DNA from: Wandonia haliotis
GTDB taxonomy: Bacteria; Bacteroidota; Bacteroidia; Flavobacteriales_D; Crocinitomicaceae
Assembly: GCF_039523435.1 (NCBI RefSeq)
Contig: NZ_BAAAFH010000003.1
Coordinates: 620,001-684,000, forward strand
Direction of reading: 5' to 3'
Length of the DNA stretch: 64,000 nt
Numbering within the stretch: position 1 is the stretch's first letter; every line of letters starts with the position of its first letter. This document shows, piece after piece, positions 16,190-25,618 of this stretch. A program made the translations under genes and the position numbers. Below the pieces are notes generated by a model. It did not search any database. It was not told the DNA's origin and worked only from the letters and a program-made list of their open reading frames with translations.

Positions 16190-17202
16190 GATTCAGCAGT
16201 TTTTTGAGAAGTAACCCTGGCTTTTATAATTTTTATTCCGCGTTGGAATGAAAATGGTAACATGTACCATGTTTTTACAATAAGCTCTTCTGAGAAGAAA
16301 GGGTAACCTCCTTTTTTTGAAGTATCTTCAGATAAGGATTCTGTTTTTTGGAGGATGTATTGAATTTCTTTATCTGAGAACTTTCGATACCCTTCACCTA
16401 TTTTATTTTTATCAGGTTTCTTGAACGACATTTCATGAAAATGAGTGATTTCTTTAAAATCTGATGTTGCGTAATAGTCTGAAGAAGATGTGTTTTTCAA
16501 TATTTCAGGAGAATAGGGAATGTTCAAAAAAGAACAAATAGTTGAAATTGTTTTCTCAGTGTCGTTGATGAGGTTTTCATAGGTAATTAATAAAACCTGT
16601 GATGTGGGCAGCTGTGACAATTGCTGTAATATGTTTCTTTTTCTATATGACCAGAGCTTTGTCAGATGACTGAGCTTATGTTTGCGTTTCCTCTTTTTGC
16701 GCATAAATTGCCATCTGTATATATTGTCGACAGGTTCACGAAACAGGACAATAAATTTTGTTTGTGGGTAGCGTTGAGCTACTTTTCGGATAAACTGGTA
16801 GTATTGTAGTTCTTTATCCAGAATACAGGAAATAGCTGACTTATCTTTATCCGGGAAAAAAGCCATATAAGCAAGCCGGATAGCTTTTTCAAAATTTAAG
16901 CCCTCAGAGTTAGTCGTTAGTAGCCCTTTTAGTGTGTCAAAATGTACGGATTGCATTTCCAGTTTATGATTGGAAAATAGAAAGAAATCCGCGCAAAAGC
17001 GATTGATGACTTCAGTATTCCAGTCTTTTATCTTTTTGTATTTAGGGTACAGGTTAAAATAAAAAGGTTCTTCGATTGTAGACAGAATTTGCGGATGCTT
17101 GTTAAGCATGATGGACAATAACGTACTCCCCGTTCTCGGCATAGCTATCAGATAATGAACGGGGATATTGGCTATTCCGGAAGAAGGGAGTTGATGGCTC
17201 AT
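16186..17202 (-). CDS. PAPS-dependent sulfotransferase family protein
   Basis: 338 residues. The PAPS 5'-phosphosulfate loop is YLIAMPRTGSTLLSIML and the 3'-phosphate-binding region is FIVLFREPVDNIYRW. Both are characteristic of the P-loop sulfotransferase fold. Acts on hydroxyl or amino groups of glycans, lipids or tyrosines. It is linked by four-base overlaps to the upstream GT-C/TPR gene and to the downstream APH-like gene. No PAPS synthesis genes are in the window. Acceptor unknown; a glycan made by this island is the natural guess. Confidence 0.85.
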   Translation of the reverse strand: MSHQLPSSGIANIPVHYLIAMPRTGSTLLSIMLNKHPQILSTIEEPFYFNLYPKYKKIKDWNTEVINRFCADFFLFSNHKLEMQSVHFDTLKGLLTTNSEGLNFEKAIRLAYMAFFPDKDKSAISCILDKELQYYQFIRKVAQRYPQTKFIVLFREPVDNIYRWQFMRKKRKRKHKLSHLTKLWSYRKRNILQQLSQLPTSQVLLITYENLINDTEKTISTICSFLNIPYSPEILKNTSSSDYYATSDFKEITHFHEMSFKKPDKNKIGEGYRKFSDKEIQYILQKTESLSEDTSKKGGYPFFSEELIVKTWYMLPFSFQRGIKIIKARVTSQKTAES

Positions 17203-19619
17203 TCTTCCAGTTGTTTAAGTGATGTTTGCGTTAGCGAAATACTATTCACCAATTGATTAATCCTTTCCCGGTTAGCAGTCTGGTCTTTTGAACGAAGTAA
17301 CTGTAGTTCTTTTTCGTAGGCATTCAGAGCCAGATTGAAATAGAATGTTGCGCTATCCTTCTGTTCTATTCTGCGGAATGCTGCACCTGCTTGCCGATAT
17401 CCTCCTCCTGCCTGATCAGGAAAGTTCTCCGCAAATCGTCTTCCCCAGGTAATAAGGGGTTGAGGGTCGTCATTTGCAGAGGCAAACTGGGCAACGGCAT
17501 TGTACATGTGACTAAATTGCGGATCAATGCGGTACAATTCTTCAAATGAGTTGTAAAAAGAATCTCTATATACAGAACTTCCTGCAATCAGAAGTGTTTC
17601 TGCTGAATGGGGGGCCGTCTCATCAGCTATCGAATTCAAGATTTTGTTAGACAGAGCTCTGCGCAGTTGGTCAAATAAATCCCTTAACCGAGCGTATGTG
17701 AGGTTATCCGGTGCTGAACAGGTAGATAGGATAACTTCATGCGCATTGGTGGATTCCAGATAAGGAGAAGTCCAGGTTATATATGCGTTAGCATACTTTC
17801 CATAAGAGGTGATAATTCCGGGGTCAGGACGCTGTGACCAAATTGAATTAGCCATCTGCTCCAGATGATTTAAAACTTCCCAGGCAACAAGAGATTCTGA
17901 AATGTGTTCTGTAGAATGGTTCTTTTGGAATTGCTTTTTATAAACGGGTAATGTGTTTTGATCAATGGAGTCGGAAATAGCAAGAGCCAGAATGACCTGA
18001 TCGATATTCTTCTTGATTTTTCCATACGAGTTGGCAATATTGTACCGGGCCTCTTGATAATCCGGTTCAAGTTGTAGTGCTTTTTGCCAGTAAGGAATAC
18101 TTCCTGTAATATCACTTTTCTGATTGTAGAGTAAGAAACCAATATTGTTATAAGTATTGGCATATTGATCATAGATTGCTAAAGCCTTCGTATAATACAA
18201 CAAGGCGGAGTCTACATTCTCAATCAACCGATTGATCTGGTCTATATTACCGGACCTTTTAATCTGATTGGCAATCCCTGCATATTCAGTAGCCAACAAT
18301 GAGTTTGCTTTCATCGACTTATCCAGTTTGGATATATCATTGTGGTAGAGTGTGAAAGTAGATTCCCAGTCTTTATTTCTTTGAAAGGAATAAACCAGTG
18401 ATGTGATAAAAAGAATGGATAATCCCACTCCCAGTGTCCGCGACAATTTTGTCGGAAGTTGGCTGATAAGAGACGTTTTAGAAAAATAGAAAAGAAGGTA
18501 CACCAATAGGGCACAAAATCCGACAGAACCCACAAAAGCAAATCGCTCGGCAATGATTCCGGGCAGAGGAAGAAGTAAATTACCTGCGCCGCCAATTCCT
18601 AAGAAAAAGAATAAGAGGAAATAACTGCTTTTTTTCTTCGATCGAATACCTGAAAACGTAAAGTAAAGAAGCACAAGTATCACAAGCAGTGATGCATAGA
18701 AAGCAGGATCCGAATAACCAACTAGCGGGATTTCATTGTACCCATAATAGTATTTCAATGGATAGGGAAGAATCAGAAGAAGAATATACCGACAGATAGA
18801 GTAGAAAAACATGGGAATACGAGAAGCAAACCCGAGTTCATACAATGGATTTTCGAACCAGCTGAAATAGCGAATAGATTCCTGATTCAGGATGAGTTTA
18901 GATCCTTTTTTGTAGGAAATGTAAGCAACAGCGAGAGCAAGTGTAAAGAACAGTACATGCTTGAGTTTAATATCTCTGAAAAAATAAAGACTGACCGGAA
19001 CGAGAGCTAAAAAGATAGTCCCGGTTTCTTTACTGAAAATTGCCAGAAAAATAAATAGGAGTGAAAAAAACAAGTAGCGCTTCTTTCGGGTATCATAAAA
19101 TTTGACTGAATGGATCAAAAGGCTGATTCCGAAAAGAAAAGCGAGTAACTCATCTCTTGATTTAATGTTGTTCACAACTTCCGAATGAATGGGGTGAATC
19201 AAAAATAGTAAAACAACTAAAGCATTGAAACGCCATGCCTGCTGACCAATTGAGAGCTGTAAAAAAACAAAGAGTAAGTACCCGCTGAGTGCGTAGAGTA
19301 GAATACTGATGATATGACTAATCGCTGCCCGATTCTCAACATTACCAAACAAGTCGTATTCGATAGCAAACGAATAAACAGTTACCGGACGATAAGCATA
19401 CTGTTGTTTTCCATCTTCTGCATAACGGGAAGAAAAGATATTTGCAAATCCGTTGAATCCCTGTTCGATTTTCTCGTTTTTCTTCGTATCCGTTGAGGTT
19501 ACAAGTTCGTCATCAAGAGAATAACCATTTTGGATAGAATTGCCATAAAAAAGAAGCGAAATAACAATACAGATCAACAGTATGAAATAATTCTTCGGCT
19601 TTTTAATGTTTCGTAGCAT
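17199..19619 (-). CDS. GT-C-type membrane glycosyltransferase with TPR domain (TMTC-like)
   Basis: 806 residues. The N-terminal half has about ten to twelve transmembrane segments. An acidic motif LDDE lies in the first extracytoplasmic loop (near residue 37), and FLIHPIHSEVVNNIKSRDEL follows, recalling the HPxHxEAV signature of TMTC O-mannosyltransferases. The C-terminal half (from about residue 420) is helical with TPR-like units (YANTYNNIGFLLYNQ, PDYQEARYNIANSY). This GT-C plus TPR layout uses polyprenyl-phosphate sugars as donors. First gene of the minus-strand operon down to 13895. The GtrB-like enzyme of the convergent operon could supply its donor, an inference. Confidence 0.8.
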   Translation of the reverse strand: MLRNIKKPKNYFILLICIVISLLFYGNSIQNGYSLDDELVTSTDTKKNEKIEQGFNGFANIFSSRYAEDGKQQYAYRPVTVYSFAIEYDLFGNVENRAAISHIISILLYALSGYLLFVFLQLSIGQQAWRFNALVVLLFLIHPIHSEVVNNIKSRDELLAFLFGISLLIHSVKFYDTRKKRYLFFSLLFIFLAIFSKETGTIFLALVPVSLYFFRDIKLKHVLFFTLALAVAYISYKKGSKLILNQESIRYFSWFENPLYELGFASRIPMFFYSICRYILLLILPYPLKYYYGYNEIPLVGYSDPAFYASLLVILVLLYFTFSGIRSKKKSSYFLLFFFLGIGGAGNLLLPLPGIIAERFAFVGSVGFCALLVYLLFYFSKTSLISQLPTKLSRTLGVGLSILFITSLVYSFQRNKDWESTFTLYHNDISKLDKSMKANSLLATEYAGIANQIKRSGNIDQINRLIENVDSALLYYTKALAIYDQYANTYNNIGFLLYNQKSDITGSIPYWQKALQLEPDYQEARYNIANSYGKIKKNIDQVILALAISDSIDQNTLPVYKKQFQKNHSTEHISESLVAWEVLNHLEQMANSIWSQRPDPGIITSYGKYANAYITWTSPYLESTNAHEVILSTCSAPDNLTYARLRDLFDQLRRALSNKILNSIADETAPHSAETLLIAGSSVYRDSFYNSFEELYRIDPQFSHMYNAVAQFASANDDPQPLITWGRRFAENFPDQAGGGYRQAGAAFRRIEQKDSATFYFNLALNAYEKELQLLRSKDQTANRERINQLVNSISLTQTSLKQLEE

Positions 19620-19820
19620 AGAATACTATTAGTAGTAGTGCCTTCGAATTTACGAAAAAATGTCAATAGAAAAGAACAGAAGAAAATTTTAACCCACTAT
19701 TGAAATGAGACCTTTTTCTTCTTTACAGAAGATACGTAATTTTTGTAGAAAATGACAGAAAAGTCGTTCCCTCAGCCCCATATTCATCAGAAAAGAAGCA
19801 AGATAAATAACGGCAGAGAG

Positions 19821-21341
19821 TTATTTTATCAGAGATTCTCCCGTCATCTCTTCCGGTTGCTCAATTCCCATTAATTGAAGAATAGTTGGACTCACATCCG
19901 CTAAAACTCCGTCGTGTAGGGTCCCTTTGGAAGTGCCTACCCAGATTACAGGTACTGGATTTAAAGAGTGCGCCGTATTAGGACTTCCGTCAGTATTGAT
20001 AGCATAGTCCGCATTTCCATGATCTGCAATAACAATGAGATCGTAATCGTAAGCCAACGCAGTGTCAATTACTGTTCCCAGACAGGAATCCACCGTTTCC
20101 ACTGCTTTAATAATAGCATCGTAAACCCCTGTATGACCTACCATATCCGGGTTCGCGAAATTGAGACAAATAAAGTCCGGTTGATGATCCCGGATTTCAG
20201 AGACAATATTTTGGGTAACTTCCGGAGCACTCATTTCCGGCTGAAGATCATAGGTTGCAACTTTCGGAGAGTTCACCAGAATGCGCTTTTCTCCTGAAAA
20301 TGTATTTTCCCTGCCTCCGCTAAAAAAGAACGTAACATGCGGGTATTTCTCCGTCTCAGCGATACGTACCTGAGATAATCCGGAGTGTGAGAGCACTTCA
20401 CCCAATGTATTCTTTAAATTATCATTTTCAAATACAATGTGGACATTTGAAAAACTCTTATCATAATTGGTCATGGTTACATAATGCAGATTCAATTTGT
20501 GCATATTGTACTCATGAAAATCTTTTTGTGTCAGGGCAATAGAAATTTCACGGGGACGATCAGTCCGGAAATTGAAACAGATGACAATATCACCTTCCTG
20601 AATGGTCGCCAAAGCTTTACCCTGTTCGTCCGTAATTAACGAAGGTTCAATAAACTCATCCGTAATTCCTGCTTCATACGATGCGTCAAAAGCTGCTTTT
20701 GCTGAAGGGTAAGAAGTCCCTTCTCCATTCACCATCAGGTGATAGGCCTTTGCAACCCGTTCCCATCGGTTGTCCCGATCCATGGCATAATACCGACCGA
20801 TAATACTGGCAATTTTTACAGGTTTGTCAGCGATATACTCCTCCAGCTCACGAACAAATCCTTTGCCGCTTTTCGGGTCACAGTCACGCCCGTCCGTAAA
20901 GGCATGAATATAAGTATCAGGAACACCTTCTTTTTGTGCCAGATCACAAAGCGCATACAAATGTTCTTGCGATGAGTGTACTCCGCCTTTGGAAACTAAT
21001 CCGATAAAATGAACGGAACGATTTTCATTCCGGGCTTTTTCAAAAGCGTGAAGAAGTGTTTGGTTCGTGAAAAAATCTCCTTCGCGAATAGCCTTGTTAA
21101 TGCGGGTAAGTTCCTGATAAACCACTCTTCCTGCTCCGATGTTTAGGTGACCTACCTCTGAATTCCCCATTTGTCCTTCAGGTAATCCAACCTGTTCCCC
21201 GCTTGTAATAAGTGTTGCGTTGGGATAATCACGCATAATGCGATCAAAAACAGGTGTGTTAGCGTTAAAAATAGCATCGGATTTTGTGTGGTCTCCTAAT
21301 CCCCAACCATCAAGTATAACAAGGGCAACTTTCTTTTGCAT
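19821..21341 (-). CDS. gpmI: 2,3-bisphosphoglycerate-independent phosphoglycerate mutase
   Basis: 506 residues, full length. Interconverts 3- and 2-phosphoglycerate in glycolysis, with two manganese ions. The phosphatase-superfamily core is clear: LVILDGWGLG, catalytic Ser61 in MGNSEVGHLNIGAG, the mobile domain with FTDGRDCDP and GRYYAMDRDNRW, and the closing IADHGNAD and TAHSLNPVPV metal ligands. Monocistronic by appearance. The 200-base interval to the minus-strand operon beyond its end (19620-19820) holds no ORF and no convincing hairpin. Its upstream region is shared with the divergent copper cassette at 21481. Confidence 0.97.
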   Translation of the reverse strand: MQKKVALVILDGWGLGDHTKSDAIFNANTPVFDRIMRDYPNATLITSGEQVGLPEGQMGNSEVGHLNIGAGRVVYQELTRINKAIREGDFFTNQTLLHAFEKARNENRSVHFIGLVSKGGVHSSQEHLYALCDLAQKEGVPDTYIHAFTDGRDCDPKSGKGFVRELEEYIADKPVKIASIIGRYYAMDRDNRWERVAKAYHLMVNGEGTSYPSAKAAFDASYEAGITDEFIEPSLITDEQGKALATIQEGDIVICFNFRTDRPREISIALTQKDFHEYNMHKLNLHYVTMTNYDKSFSNVHIVFENDNLKNTLGEVLSHSGLSQVRIAETEKYPHVTFFFSGGRENTFSGEKRILVNSPKVATYDLQPEMSAPEVTQNIVSEIRDHQPDFICLNFANPDMVGHTGVYDAIIKAVETVDSCLGTVIDTALAYDYDLIVIADHGNADYAINTDGSPNTAHSLNPVPVIWVGTSKGTLHDGVLADVSPTILQLMGIEQPEEMTGESLIK

Positions 21342-21468
21342 CGGAACAGTTTTATCTATCTGTCTACAAAGTTCATCAAATTATTTGTAAACGTCAATTA
21401 CAGACGACTTTTTTGCTTTTGACAGCCTTGTTTTACTTGAAATATGCGATTTGTATCTGATTTTCGAG

Positions 21469-21476
21469 TAATTTTG
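21469..21476 (+). promoter_or_regulatory. -7 box directly before the GTG of the CNGSC gene (cassette 1)
   Basis: TAATTTTG, exact TAnnTTTG match. Only four bases separate it from GTG 21481, so transcription should start at or next to the start codon (leaderless mRNA). A TTTG at 21450-21453 lies 15 bases upstream, shorter than usual. Confidence 0.5.
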
Positions 21477-21480
21477 TACG

Positions 21481-21858
21481 GTGCGAAAGCAAGCATACAT
21501 ATTGGTGTTGTTTTTGGGCGTTTTACTGTCAGGTTTCTTTGCTGAGACATGGGTAATTAATCAATATGTTTTCAATAATCAGAATTTTACCGAGGAATTT
21601 TGTGAGAATAAAGATAAACCCGAATTGGAGTGTAACGGTTCCTGTGCCGTAAAGAAAATAACGCACAAAGACCCTGTTGATGATTCACCATTGCAGACAG
21701 AGCAGGAAGAAGTTAAAAAATACTCACTTACTTTTTTTATTGAAATAAACGAGGAACAAGTCCATGCTGGTGTTGGTATTCCTGATTTTTTTAGACTCAA
21801 TACAAATCTTGTTGAGGGTGTTACCCGTTCGGTAGACCACCCTCCGGTATACGCATAA
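21481..21858 (+). CDS. Small membrane-anchored protein with CNGSC motif (cassette 1)
   Basis: 125 residues, GTG start. One N-terminal hydrophobic segment (residues 5-22) would anchor or export it. The mature part carries FCENKDKPELECNGSC, i.e. Cys41-x9-Cys51-x3-Cys55, then a charged linker and a C-terminal HPPVYA. The same cysteine block occurs in the gene at 31186, and both sit first in an MbnP/MbnH cassette. That points to a periplasmic metal- or heme-related role. I know of no characterised member. Followed after about 60 bases by the outer-membrane-like gene. Confidence 0.75.
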   Translation: MRKQAYILVLFLGVLLSGFFAETWVINQYVFNNQNFTEEFCENKDKPELECNGSCAVKKITHKDPVDDSPLQTEQEEVKKYSLTFFIEINEEQVHAGVGIPDFFRLNTNLVEGVTRSVDHPPVYA

Positions 21859-21919
21859 TTTTCTTTATGTGATTTTAGAATCACTTTCCGGTTGTTTTAC
21901 TAGTTTATTTAAAAGAATT

Positions 21920-22855
21920 ATGCAAAAGATTTTTGTTCTTGCCGCAATTCTGTGGCAGACAACGATACTTGCCTGTGATATCTGTAGTGGATTTTATGAA
22001 ATCATTCCAAACGATAGAAAAAGCAGTATCGGGTTTAATTATACAACATTGTTTCGTAATGGTTACCCCATCGTTCATACCAAACATTCAGGACATTTGA
22101 ACCTCGTTGGTAGTGAAGTGAAAGAGATTTTCGATACCTACGAACTTAGGGGAAGATATAGTTTCACCGATAGAATTTTCGGAGAAGTAGCTATTCCGAT
22201 CCGTAATATTTATCAGGGAGTCAATGGTAACAGACGTTTTGACTATTGGGGAATGGGAGATATTCAATTACAGGTTTCAGCACGACCGCTTTCCAAATTG
22301 TCGCCAAATGGATGGAATAATCGTCTTGATTTGTTTGGAGGAATGGATGTCCCGTCAGGAAACTGGCTGGATAGTAACGCTAACATCCTTATAGACCCGG
22401 TGTACCAAATGGGGAGTGGTTCCTTCGACTTTTGGGGAGGCTTGTCATATATGGTGCGTTATAGGTTTATCGGGTTAAGTTTACAAGGAATGTATCGACA
22501 CAATACAAGGAATGCGCTGGATTATAAATTCGGCGATATGGCTACTGCAGATGCGGCTTTATTTGGTCTGATTAGTGCAGGAGATGTTAAATTTATGCCA
22601 CGTGCAGGTGTGTTTTTTGAGTGGGGAAGAAAGAGTGAGGTGAGAGGGTTACTGGACGAGTTTTCAGGTGTGTCTATTCTTTCTATGCAATGGGGTCTAT
22701 CAGTGAGTTATAAGCAGTTTCAGGTAAATATGTTCCTAAGGAATACTATGTTGCAAAAGACAAATGGTCCGGAAGCACGACAACATTATGTGGCCCAGGT
22801 TGGGTTGGTCTATGCATTCAAAAAGAGAGAGAAGAGCGAAGGAATGACCAACTAA
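21920..22855 (+). CDS. Predicted outer-membrane beta-barrel protein with CDIC N-terminus
   Basis: 311 residues from ATG 21920; an earlier in-frame ATG (21869) adds an unlikely extension before the signal peptide. The signal peptide MQKIFVLAAILWQTTILA is followed at once by CDICSGFYEIIPND, giving a CxxC at the mature N-terminus. The remainder alternates aromatic strands and turns (IGFNYTTLFRNGYPI, WGMGDIQLQVSARPL, WGLSVSYKQFQVNMFLRN), consistent with an outer-membrane barrel or transporter-like protein. Located between the CNGSC gene and MbnP, so possibly a metal-uptake or export component. Absent from the second cassette. Confidence 0.7.
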   Translation: MQKIFVLAAILWQTTILACDICSGFYEIIPNDRKSSIGFNYTTLFRNGYPIVHTKHSGHLNLVGSEVKEIFDTYELRGRYSFTDRIFGEVAIPIRNIYQGVNGNRRFDYWGMGDIQLQVSARPLSKLSPNGWNNRLDLFGGMDVPSGNWLDSNANILIDPVYQMGSGSFDFWGGLSYMVRYRFIGLSLQGMYRHNTRNALDYKFGDMATADAALFGLISAGDVKFMPRAGVFFEWGRKSEVRGLLDEFSGVSILSMQWGLSVSYKQFQVNMFLRNTMLQKTNGPEARQHYVAQVGLVYAFKKREKSEGMTN

Positions 22856-22919
22856 AACGTCGAAAAAATCGTATATTTAAGGAGAGAAGTTATATGCTCT
22901 GCTGTGTAAAAGAAGAAAA

Positions 22920-23681
22920 ATGAAAAAATCAATAAAATTTCTGTTTTTAGTAATAGGTATAGCTGTGTCATCCTGTAAGGAGGATAGTCCGGTAGTAATT
23001 CCCGAACCCGGAGAGGATCCGATCATGCTCGAAGCTGTGGTGGAACCTTATTATGGAGGAGAACCTTTGGCGTTGGATCAGGTAGTAGAAACAGTTCAGG
23101 GGTACCCGATAAAAATCAGGGAATTAAAATTTGTTGTTACCCGGTTAATGAATGGAGAAAAGCGGTTAGTTAATTCCGCGAAAATGGATTGGGCATCGGA
23201 GGGACTTACTTTATTCAAAGCTCCGGGTGATCCAGGGAATTTTGAAAATATACAGGGAAATCTGGGAGTGATCCAGGAGTGGAACCACCTTGATCCGGTT
23301 TCTTTCGAAGAAACAGATCCGCTTTATCTTACCAATATCAATGATATGCACTGGAGCTGGAATCCGGGATATATTTTTGTAAAAGTAGAGGGGAGTCATG
23401 ATACGATACCCGGTTCGGCAAATTTCCCGTTTAACTATTCTTTCCATTTGGGAATGGATGCGCATCTCAAACAGTTTGAATGGAATAATATACAGTGGGA
23501 AAAGATAAATGAAAAACTGTACAGGATGAAGATAAAAGTACATGTTGATCAGTTTTTTACAGGACCGGGAGGTACAATTGATCTCAAAACAGAGTTTGTG
23601 ACGCATTCCATGCCTGAGACAGAAGAGTTGACAAATAAAGCAATGATAAATTTTTCCAATGCAATTCAAGTCGGAGAGTAA
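22920..23681 (+). CDS. MbnP-like copper-binding lipoprotein (cassette 1)
   Basis: 253 residues with lipobox GIAVSSCKED. The body matches the MbnP family: GYPIKIRELKFVVTRL, then the Trp-rich NDMHWSWNPGYIFVKVEG, then FNYSFHLG. In methanotroph MbnP a Trp is oxidised to kynurenine by the di-heme enzyme MbnH, and the modified residue helps bind copper. The neighbouring gene here is an MbnH homologue whose start overlaps this gene by 23 bases, so the same chemistry is likely. Outer-membrane or periplasmic lipoprotein. Which Trp is modified cannot be told from sequence alone. Confidence 0.85.
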   Translation: MKKSIKFLFLVIGIAVSSCKEDSPVVIPEPGEDPIMLEAVVEPYYGGEPLALDQVVETVQGYPIKIRELKFVVTRLMNGEKRLVNSAKMDWASEGLTLFKAPGDPGNFENIQGNLGVIQEWNHLDPVSFEETDPLYLTNINDMHWSWNPGYIFVKVEGSHDTIPGSANFPFNYSFHLGMDAHLKQFEWNNIQWEKINEKLYRMKIKVHVDQFFTGPGGTIDLKTEFVTHSMPETEELTNKAMINFSNAIQVGE

Positions 23682-24753
23682 AAGAAGCTTGTTTATTCTT
23701 GCAGGCTTACTTTTGATAGCAAGTTGTAGAAAGGATAAGATTTCGGATTTTGAACCCACACCATATAATCTGAGCATACCCTCTCATTTTCCAAATATGC
23801 CGATTCCCTCAGATAATCCCATGACAGTGGAGGGAGTAGAACTGGGGAGGTATTTGTTCTATGAGAAGAAACTTAGTGGAGATAATTCAATGTCATGCGC
23901 CAGTTGTCACCATGCAGAAGCGGCCTTCTCAGATCCAAATCAGTTTAGTACAGGAATTACCGGTGCTGTTGGAACAAGAAATTCGATGGCTTTGATTAAT
24001 CTGGGGTGGCAACAATTCTTCTTTTGGGATGGCAGAGCAGCTACACTGGAAGCACAATTATTGGAGCCGGTTCCGAATCCGATTGAAATGAATCAGTCAT
24101 GGAGTGATGCCGTTGAAAAATTGCGAACGGACGATCGTTATCCTGAAATGTTCGCGAAGGCCTTCGGAGAATATGGAATTGACTCGGTAAAGGTGACCAA
24201 AGCTCTGGCACAATTTCTCCGCACAATGATATCTGCAGAGTCCAAATTTGATGTGATGTATAAATACCAGAACGGGCTTCAGTTGACGGCGAAGGAACAA
24301 CAGATCTATTCTTCAGTGACCATCGAAGAATGGGCCGGTTATGATCTCTTCCTGAGTTTGAATGGTGCTGACTGTCTGCATTGTCATAACGGACCATTAA
24401 TGCAGGTGCAGAAATACTCCAATAATGGTCTGGACGCCAGTTTTACTGATCCGGGGCGAATGGAAGTGACAGGAAACGGTACGGATAACGGGAAGTTCAA
24501 AGTCCCTACGCTTAGAAATATTGCATACTCAGCTCCATACATGCACGACGGACGATTTGCAACATTGGACGAAGTAATTGATCACTATAGTTCGGGGATC
24601 ATTCAGAGTGAGACCATCGATCCGATGATAGAATTTGCTCACATGGGAGGGGTGCAGTTGGATGATCAGGAAAAACAACTTCTAAAAGCATTTCTTCTTT
24701 GCCTGTCGGATGAGAACTTTATTCAGGACCCCAGATTTTCAAACCCGCATTAG
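23659..24753 (+). CDS. MbnH-like di-heme cytochrome c peroxidase family lipoprotein (cassette 1)
   Basis: 364 residues. Lipoprotein signal (LLIASCRKD), then two c-type heme sites, CASCH (about residue 75) and CLHCH (about residue 237), with the family segments WDGRAATLEAQLLEPV, TLRNIAYSAPYMHDGRF and VIDHYSSG. MbnH belongs to the bacterial cytochrome c peroxidase/MauG superfamily but acts as a protein-modifying oxidase on MbnP. The ATG lies within the 3' end of the MbnP gene, in a different frame. The start could be slightly later, but the overlap and lipobox support it. Needs cytochrome c maturation, not encoded here. Confidence 0.88.
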   Translation: MQFKSESKRSLFILAGLLLIASCRKDKISDFEPTPYNLSIPSHFPNMPIPSDNPMTVEGVELGRYLFYEKKLSGDNSMSCASCHHAEAAFSDPNQFSTGITGAVGTRNSMALINLGWQQFFFWDGRAATLEAQLLEPVPNPIEMNQSWSDAVEKLRTDDRYPEMFAKAFGEYGIDSVKVTKALAQFLRTMISAESKFDVMYKYQNGLQLTAKEQQIYSSVTIEEWAGYDLFLSLNGADCLHCHNGPLMQVQKYSNNGLDASFTDPGRMEVTGNGTDNGKFKVPTLRNIAYSAPYMHDGRFATLDEVIDHYSSGIIQSETIDPMIEFAHMGGVQLDDQEKQLLKAFLLCLSDENFIQDPRFSNPH

Positions 24754-24809
24754 TTTTGAAATCTGCACGCTAACAATTACTTTTAGTGACATTTTGAAAT
24801 TTAGCAAAA

Positions 24810-25574
24810 ATGAAAATTCTGATATCTCCCGCAAAATCAATTGATCTGGATCAGAACATCCCTGTAACTGATTTTACTGTTCCTGTTTTTATAGAAGAGG
24901 CAGACTATCTGGCAGGGAAACTAAAAAAAATGAGCGCTGCAAAACTGGGGAAGTTAATGCATCTTAGTGAGGCGCTTTCGACGTTGAATTACGAAAGATA
25001 CCAGAACTGGAAAAAGCCGGAGAACCCGGATGACAATACGCGACAATGTGGTTTTGTTTTTACCGGAGAAGTATACAAGGGGTTGGACATGATCTCCTGG
25101 AAAAAAGAAGATATTATACAGGGGCAGAATCAAATACGTATTCTATCCGGATTGTACGGTTTATTAAAACCGTTGGATTTGCTCTATCCGTATCGTTTGG
25201 AAATGGGGACAAAGTGGGAAGTTACGCCCAAAACCAAAAATCTGTATGCATTCTGGAAAAAGAAAGTGACGGAGCAATTGAAACAAGAGACCGATAAAGA
25301 CGAAGTGATTGTAAACCTGGCTTCAGGGGAGTACTTTAAAGCGATAGATACTAAAGTAGTAGACAGAAGAATTATTACACCGGTTTTCAAAGATCTGAAA
25401 GGAGACACGTTTAAAGTAATAATGATGTATGCCAAACATGCCCGTGGAGCAATGGCAAGGTATATTGTGGAGAAAGGTATTTCTGATGTCGAAGAGTTGA
25501 AGGATTATGATGTAGACGGATACCGTTTTCACGAATCTCTGAGCTCAGACGAGGAATGGGTTTTTACCCGCTGA
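24810..25574 (+). CDS. yaaA: Peroxide stress protein YaaA (DUF328)
   Basis: 254 residues, normal length. The N-terminus MKILISPAKSIDLDQN is the family signature. FTGEVYKGLDM, ILSGLYGLLKPLDLLYPYRLEMGTK (as two parts), NLASGEYFKAID and the C-terminal MYAKHARGAMARYIV are all conserved landmarks. In Escherichia coli YaaA limits Fenton damage under peroxide stress by lowering free iron, and it binds DNA. Own gene, not obviously coupled to the cassette before it (56-base gap). Confidence 0.93.
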   Translation: MKILISPAKSIDLDQNIPVTDFTVPVFIEEADYLAGKLKKMSAAKLGKLMHLSEALSTLNYERYQNWKKPENPDDNTRQCGFVFTGEVYKGLDMISWKKEDIIQGQNQIRILSGLYGLLKPLDLLYPYRLEMGTKWEVTPKTKNLYAFWKKKVTEQLKQETDKDEVIVNLASGEYFKAIDTKVVDRRIITPVFKDLKGDTFKVIMMYAKHARGAMARYIVEKGISDVEELKDYDVDGYRFHESLSSDEEWVFTR

Positions 25575-25618
25575 TCTTGTGAAAATCAAAAAATAGTCAT
25601 AACTTTTTTGAGTTAAAT

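Noticed and set aside
19620..19820. Gene-free interval between the minus-strand operon and gpmI
   Set aside because: No ORF with a start and coding look, no stable hairpin with T-run and no exact promoter box found.
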